In this document: positions 24,467 through 27,053 of the stretch, in pieces
Layout of the letters: each line of letters starts with the position of its first letter
Position numbering within the stretch: position 1 is the first letter of the stretch
From: Pseudomonadota bacterium
GTDB taxonomy: Bacteria; Myxococcota_A; Polyangia; Polyangiales; Polyangiaceae
NCBI GenBank assembly: GCA_023431345.1
Contig: JAEYWK010000154.1
Location: 1 to 27,053, forward strand
Direction of reading: 5' to 3'
Length of the DNA: 27,053 bases
Notes under the pieces: generated by a model
What the model saw: the letters and a program-made list of their open reading frames with translations, nothing else
Databases searched by the model: none
Told to the model about the DNA's origin: nothing
Position numbers and translations under genes: made by a program

Positions 24467-25852
24467 ATGAGTAGAAATCGCATCGCAGGAATGGCCGCTG
24501 GCCTGTTGTTGGCCCTCACGCCGACGCTGGCGTTGGCTGAGGAAGCCGCCAAGATCACACCCGGAGAGTTCACCGCGAACAACGTGTGGATGATGGTTTG
24601 CACCGGCCTGGTGTTCATCATGCACCTCGGGTTCGCGGCCGTAGAGTCCGGCCTCTCCAGGAGCAAGAACACTGTCAACATCCTGTTCAAGAACACGGCC
24701 ATTCCGCTGATCGGTCTGCTCACGTACTTCGTCGTCGGCTTCGGGCTGATGTACCCGGGCACCTTCAACGGCATCCTCGGCTTTGGCGGCTTCGGGCTGA
24801 CTCCCCCCGAGAACGGCATGACCGCGGACTACGCCTCCAGCCACGGCTACACCTATTGGACCGACTTCTTGTTCCAGGGCATGTTCGCGGCCACCTGCGC
24901 CACGATCATCTCCGGCGCAGTCGCGGAGCGCATCAAGGTCTGGAGCTTCCTCGTCTTCGCTGCGGTGTTCGTGTCGTTCGTCTATCCCATCGCCGGCTCG
25001 TGGAAGTGGGGCGGCGGTTGGCTGCAAGAGGCCGGCTTCTACGACTTCGCCGGGTCGACCGTGGTGCACTCGGTCGGCGGTTGGGGCGCGCTGGTCGGCG
25101 CCATCATCCTCGGCCCGCGCCTGGGCAAGTACGGCAAGGATGGCCGCGTGAACCCGATGCCGGGCAGCAGCATGCCCATGGCCGTGATCGGCGTCTTCTT
25201 GCTGTGGCTCGGCTGGTTCGGCTTCAACGGAGGCTCGGTGCTCTCGGCTGATCCGGCGCTGACCAGCATCGTGCTCGTCACCACTTGCATGGCGGCGGCA
25301 GCGGGCGGCATGGGCGCGCTCGTCGCGTACTCCTTCATCTCACGCAAGCCGGACCTGTCGATGATGCTGAACGGCATCCTCGCGGGCCTGGTCGGCGTCA
25401 CCGCCGGCGCCGACGTCGTCACGCCGCTGTCCGCCATCATCATCGGCGGAATCGCGGGCGGTCTCGTCGTCGGCTCGGTCGTGCTGATGGACAAGATCAA
25501 GGTCGACGATCCGGTCGGCGCAGTGTCGGTGCACTTGGTGTGTGGCTTCTGGGGCACCATCGCGGTGGGTCTGTTCTCGACCAACCCCGAGCACACGGTG
25601 GGCACGCAGTTGCTGGGCGCCGCAGCCTACGCCGCCTTCACCATCGTCTGCGCGACGGCGCTCTTCTTCATCGTCAAGGCGACGATCGGGCTGCGCGTGA
25701 GCGCGGACGAAGAGATCGAAGGCCTCGACGCGGGCGAGCACGCCATGCACGCCTACGACTTCCTGTCGACGATGGGGCGTGGAGCCTCGGCATCCTTGCC
25801 GCCAGCCGCTGCTGCCATGACCGAGACGCCGGACCCGGCGCCCGCGGAGTAA
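24467..25852 (+). CDS. amt: Ammonium transporter, Amt family
   Basis: ATG 24467 with AGGAGA 8 nt upstream gives 461 residues starting with a cleavable signal peptide (GLLLALTPTLALA), as in many bacterial Amt proteins. Eleven membrane helices follow. Key features are FAAVESGLSRSKN in the first helices, DFAGSTVVHSVGGWGALVG with the first pore His, and DDPVGAVSVHLVCGFWGT with the second pore His. The protein conducts ammonium into the cytoplasm and is trimeric in the family. No PII (GlnK) gene is adjacent in this window, although glnK often neighbours amt. The cytoplasmic tail is long and Ala/Pro-rich. Its place close to an ammonia-releasing oxidase gene may be meaningful. Confidence 0.94.
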   Translation: MSRNRIAGMAAGLLLALTPTLALAEEAAKITPGEFTANNVWMMVCTGLVFIMHLGFAAVESGLSRSKNTVNILFKNTAIPLIGLLTYFVVGFGLMYPGTFNGILGFGGFGLTPPENGMTADYASSHGYTYWTDFLFQGMFAATCATIISGAVAERIKVWSFLVFAAVFVSFVYPIAGSWKWGGGWLQEAGFYDFAGSTVVHSVGGWGALVGAIILGPRLGKYGKDGRVNPMPGSSMPMAVIGVFLLWLGWFGFNGGSVLSADPALTSIVLVTTCMAAAAGGMGALVAYSFISRKPDLSMMLNGILAGLVGVTAGADVVTPLSAIIIGGIAGGLVVGSVVLMDKIKVDDPVGAVSVHLVCGFWGTIAVGLFSTNPEHTVGTQLLGAAAYAAFTIVCATALFFIVKATIGLRVSADEEIEGLDAGEHAMHAYDFLSTMGRGASASLPPAAAAMTETPDPAPAE

Positions 25853-25868
25853 CCAGCCTCCGAGCTGG

Positions 25869-25909
25869 CGAATGAAGCCCCGTGTCAACTTGACACGGGG
25901 CTTCATTCG
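25869..25909. terminator. Perfect 20-bp inverted repeat after amt
   Basis: CGAATGAAGCCCCGTGTCAA (25869-25888) and its exact complement (25890-25909) flank a single C. In RNA this gives a very stable hairpin of about 18 bp, starting 17 nt after the amt stop. There is no T tract on either strand. It is likely the transcript end or a 3' stabiliser of amt, and being symmetric it could work in both directions. Confidence 0.7.
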
Positions 25910-26042
25910 TTGGCGCGTTTCAATCGACGCTGGCCGCTCGGAGAAAGGCCGATGAAAGGTTGGTGAAACGAAGGACGTCGTTCACTCGAGCTGCATCGAC
26001 ACGTGGCGCGCTGATTCTTGGGTAGCGCGGCGCGAGTTGATG
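25910..26042 (+). other. Gene-less stretch between two hairpins, possible small RNA
   Basis: No coding sequence is supported between the amt hairpin and the next terminator. Since the terminator at 26043-26083 has no gene of its own directly upstream, a short transcript starting in this stretch and ending there is possible. The promoter is not identifiable by eye. A tiny frame ATG-AAA-GGT-TGG-TGA near 25952 is probably chance. Confidence 0.3.
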
Positions 26043-26083
26043 GGCACCCCGGGAATCCTGAGCCCCGGGGTGCCTTCTTTTTT
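26043..26083 (+). terminator. Strong intrinsic terminator
   Basis: GGCACCCCGGG (26043-26053) pairs perfectly with CCCGGGGTGCC (26064-26074) around a 10-nt loop, followed by TTCTTTTTT. This 11-bp GC-rich stem and T tract form a textbook Rho-independent terminator on the plus strand. It lies about 190 nt after the amt stop and 155 nt before the YceI gene, so it ends either amt read-through or a small RNA. Confidence 0.85.
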
Positions 26084-26237
26084 GGGGTTCCGCTTGGCCG
26101 CCCCGAACGGACCGCAAACGCCTGCACCTGACGCTGCGGCCGAATGTCACACAGTACTCGATTGTTGCGCGAGCGAGGCACGGCTGTTCCGGGATGAGCC
26201 GTTGTGGGCGAGGCGCGGTGGTAGCAAGCTCCCGCGC

Positions 26238-26876
26238 ATGAAGACCTCCTCGCTCTTGACCGCATCGATCCTCCTGCTCTCCTTGGGCGCGTGCGACAAC
26301 GAACCCGCCAAGGGTAAGCCGCAAGCCACGGCCGCGGCGCCGGTGGTCGCATCGGCGGCGCCGGCCCCGGCGTCGGCCGTGAAGTATGCCTTTTCGAACA
26401 CCGACTCGCGCATCGAGTTCGTCGGCGCCAAGGTCACGCGAAAGCACGATGGCTCCTTCGAGCGCTTCACCGGCAGCGTGAACCTCGTCGATAACGACCC
26501 GAACAAGAGCTCGGTCACGACCGAGATCGACGTCGCCTCGATCAAGAGCGACGAAGAGAAGCTGACGACTCACCTGAAGTCACCCGACTTGCTCGACGTC
26601 GCGGCGCACCCAAAGGCCACGTTCAACTCGACCTCCATCAAGGCCGGCGGCGACAAGGGCGCAACCCACACGGTGACCGGAAACCTGCAACTTCACGGCG
26701 TCACCAAGTCCATCACGTTCCCCGCCAACGTGAAGTTGAGCGCCGACACCATCGACATCGACGCCGAGTTCGCCATCAACCGCAAAGACTTCGGCATCGT
26801 CTACCCCGGCATGCCCGACGACCTGATCAAAGACGACGTGCTGCTCAAGCTGCGCATCCGCGCGCGCCGCGCCTGA
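26238..26876 (+). CDS. YceI-family lipoprotein
   Basis: ATG 26238 gives 212 residues beginning with a lipoprotein signal peptide and lipobox LSLGAC (Cys19), then an Ala/Pro-rich tether to about residue 50. The rest is a YceI domain: YAFSNTDSRIEFVGAKVTRKHDG, here the usual lipocalin-like first strands; then GSVNLVDNDPNKSSVTTEID, HLKSPDLLDVAAHPKATF, TVTGNLQLHGVTKSITFPA and INRKDFGIVYPGMPDDLIKD. YceI proteins form a beta-barrel that binds isoprenoid or similar lipids. The gene is preceded by a strong terminator and so has its own promoter, which I cannot place. The ligand is unknown. Confidence 0.9.
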   Translation: MKTSSLLTASILLLSLGACDNEPAKGKPQATAAAPVVASAAPAPASAVKYAFSNTDSRIEFVGAKVTRKHDGSFERFTGSVNLVDNDPNKSSVTTEIDVASIKSDEEKLTTHLKSPDLLDVAAHPKATFNSTSIKAGGDKGATHTVTGNLQLHGVTKSITFPANVKLSADTIDIDAEFAINRKDFGIVYPGMPDDLIKDDVLLKLRIRARRA

Positions 26877-26907
26877 GCCGGCAGCGCTGGCCGGACGGTC
26901 CCGACCT

Positions 26908-26924
26908 CCAGCGCTCAGCGCTGG
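26908..26924. terminator. Hairpin after the YceI gene
   Basis: CCAGCGCT and AGCGCTGG form a perfect 8-bp inverted repeat around one C, 32 nt after the YceI stop. A smaller AGGGA-GTG-TCCCT hairpin follows at 26934-26946. Neither has a T tract. They are plausible 3'-end structures for the YceI mRNA. Confidence 0.4.
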
Positions 26925-26965
26925 CCCAGGGCTAGGGAGTGTCCCTGAATTGGGATTGCTCGCGC

Positions 26966-26995
26966 GTGCCCGTAAACGTGCCCGTGCCCGTGCCC
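26966..26995. repeat. GTGCCC hexamer tandem repeat
   Basis: GTGCCC occurs at 26966-26971, 26978-26983, 26984-26989 and 26990-26995; the slot between the first and second copies holds GTAAAC. The repeat lies between genes, near the window edge, and no function is evident. Confidence 0.7.
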
Positions 26996-27053
26996 GACGG
27001 TCCGTGAGGGGTCGTTGGGCCCGTTTGTTGGTAGGCCCAGGTTTGTGGCGCGG

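Overview
The window is GC-rich and looks like chromosome from a myxobacterium-type organism (Myxococcota, probably a Polyangia relative). This is inferred from the gene content: many secreted lipoproteins with long Gly/Ala/Ser/Thr linkers, Cys-rich lipoproteins, an ECF sigma factor coupled to a FecR-type protein, and many 4-bp start/stop overlaps. No rRNA, tRNA, CRISPR array or intact insertion sequence was seen.

Layout. Bases 1-1800 are a decayed mobile remnant: the zinc-ribbon end of a serine recombinase broken by two in-frame stops, then an intact antitoxin/PIN-toxin pair with a palindromic operator and a weak ORF fragment. At 1724-2851 (minus) is a GLUG-repeat lipoprotein. At 3149-3527 (minus) is an SMR exporter of the SugE/Gdx type, preceded by what reads as a guanidine-III (ykkC-III) riboswitch. 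From 3579 to 7300 runs a group of four envelope proteins, including an RCC1-like lipoprotein. At 7336-8740 two cytochrome c lipoproteins, one diheme and one monoheme, are transcribed divergently. The monoheme gene heads a tight run, 8357-12296, of an envelope protein with a possible beta-barrel, an ECF sigma factor, a FecR/TPR membrane protein and a Cys-rich lipoprotein.

The middle, 12429-18189, holds stress and housekeeping genes: a UspA protein, a truncated DUF362 gene, a DUF2892 membrane protein, an FAD monooxygenase, a hemerythrin-domain protein in an operon with a beta-CASP MBL nuclease, a small PDZ protein and a tail-anchored small protein.

The most striking locus is 18400-22946: a 1127-residue protein with an N-terminal LodA/GoxA-type cysteine tryptophylquinone oxidase domain fused to a von Willebrand factor A domain with an intact MIDAS, an Ig-like domain and a Cys-rich tail. 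It is followed after 2 nt by a LodB-type flavoprotein, the expected cofactor maturase. Downstream come an NhaD/ArsB-superfamily antiporter and an Amt ammonium transporter. LodA-type enzymes release ammonia, so the Amt may be functionally linked; this is inference. Two strong hairpins follow amt and bracket a gene-less stretch that could encode a small RNA. The window closes with a YceI-family lipoprotein and a GTGCCC hexamer repeat.
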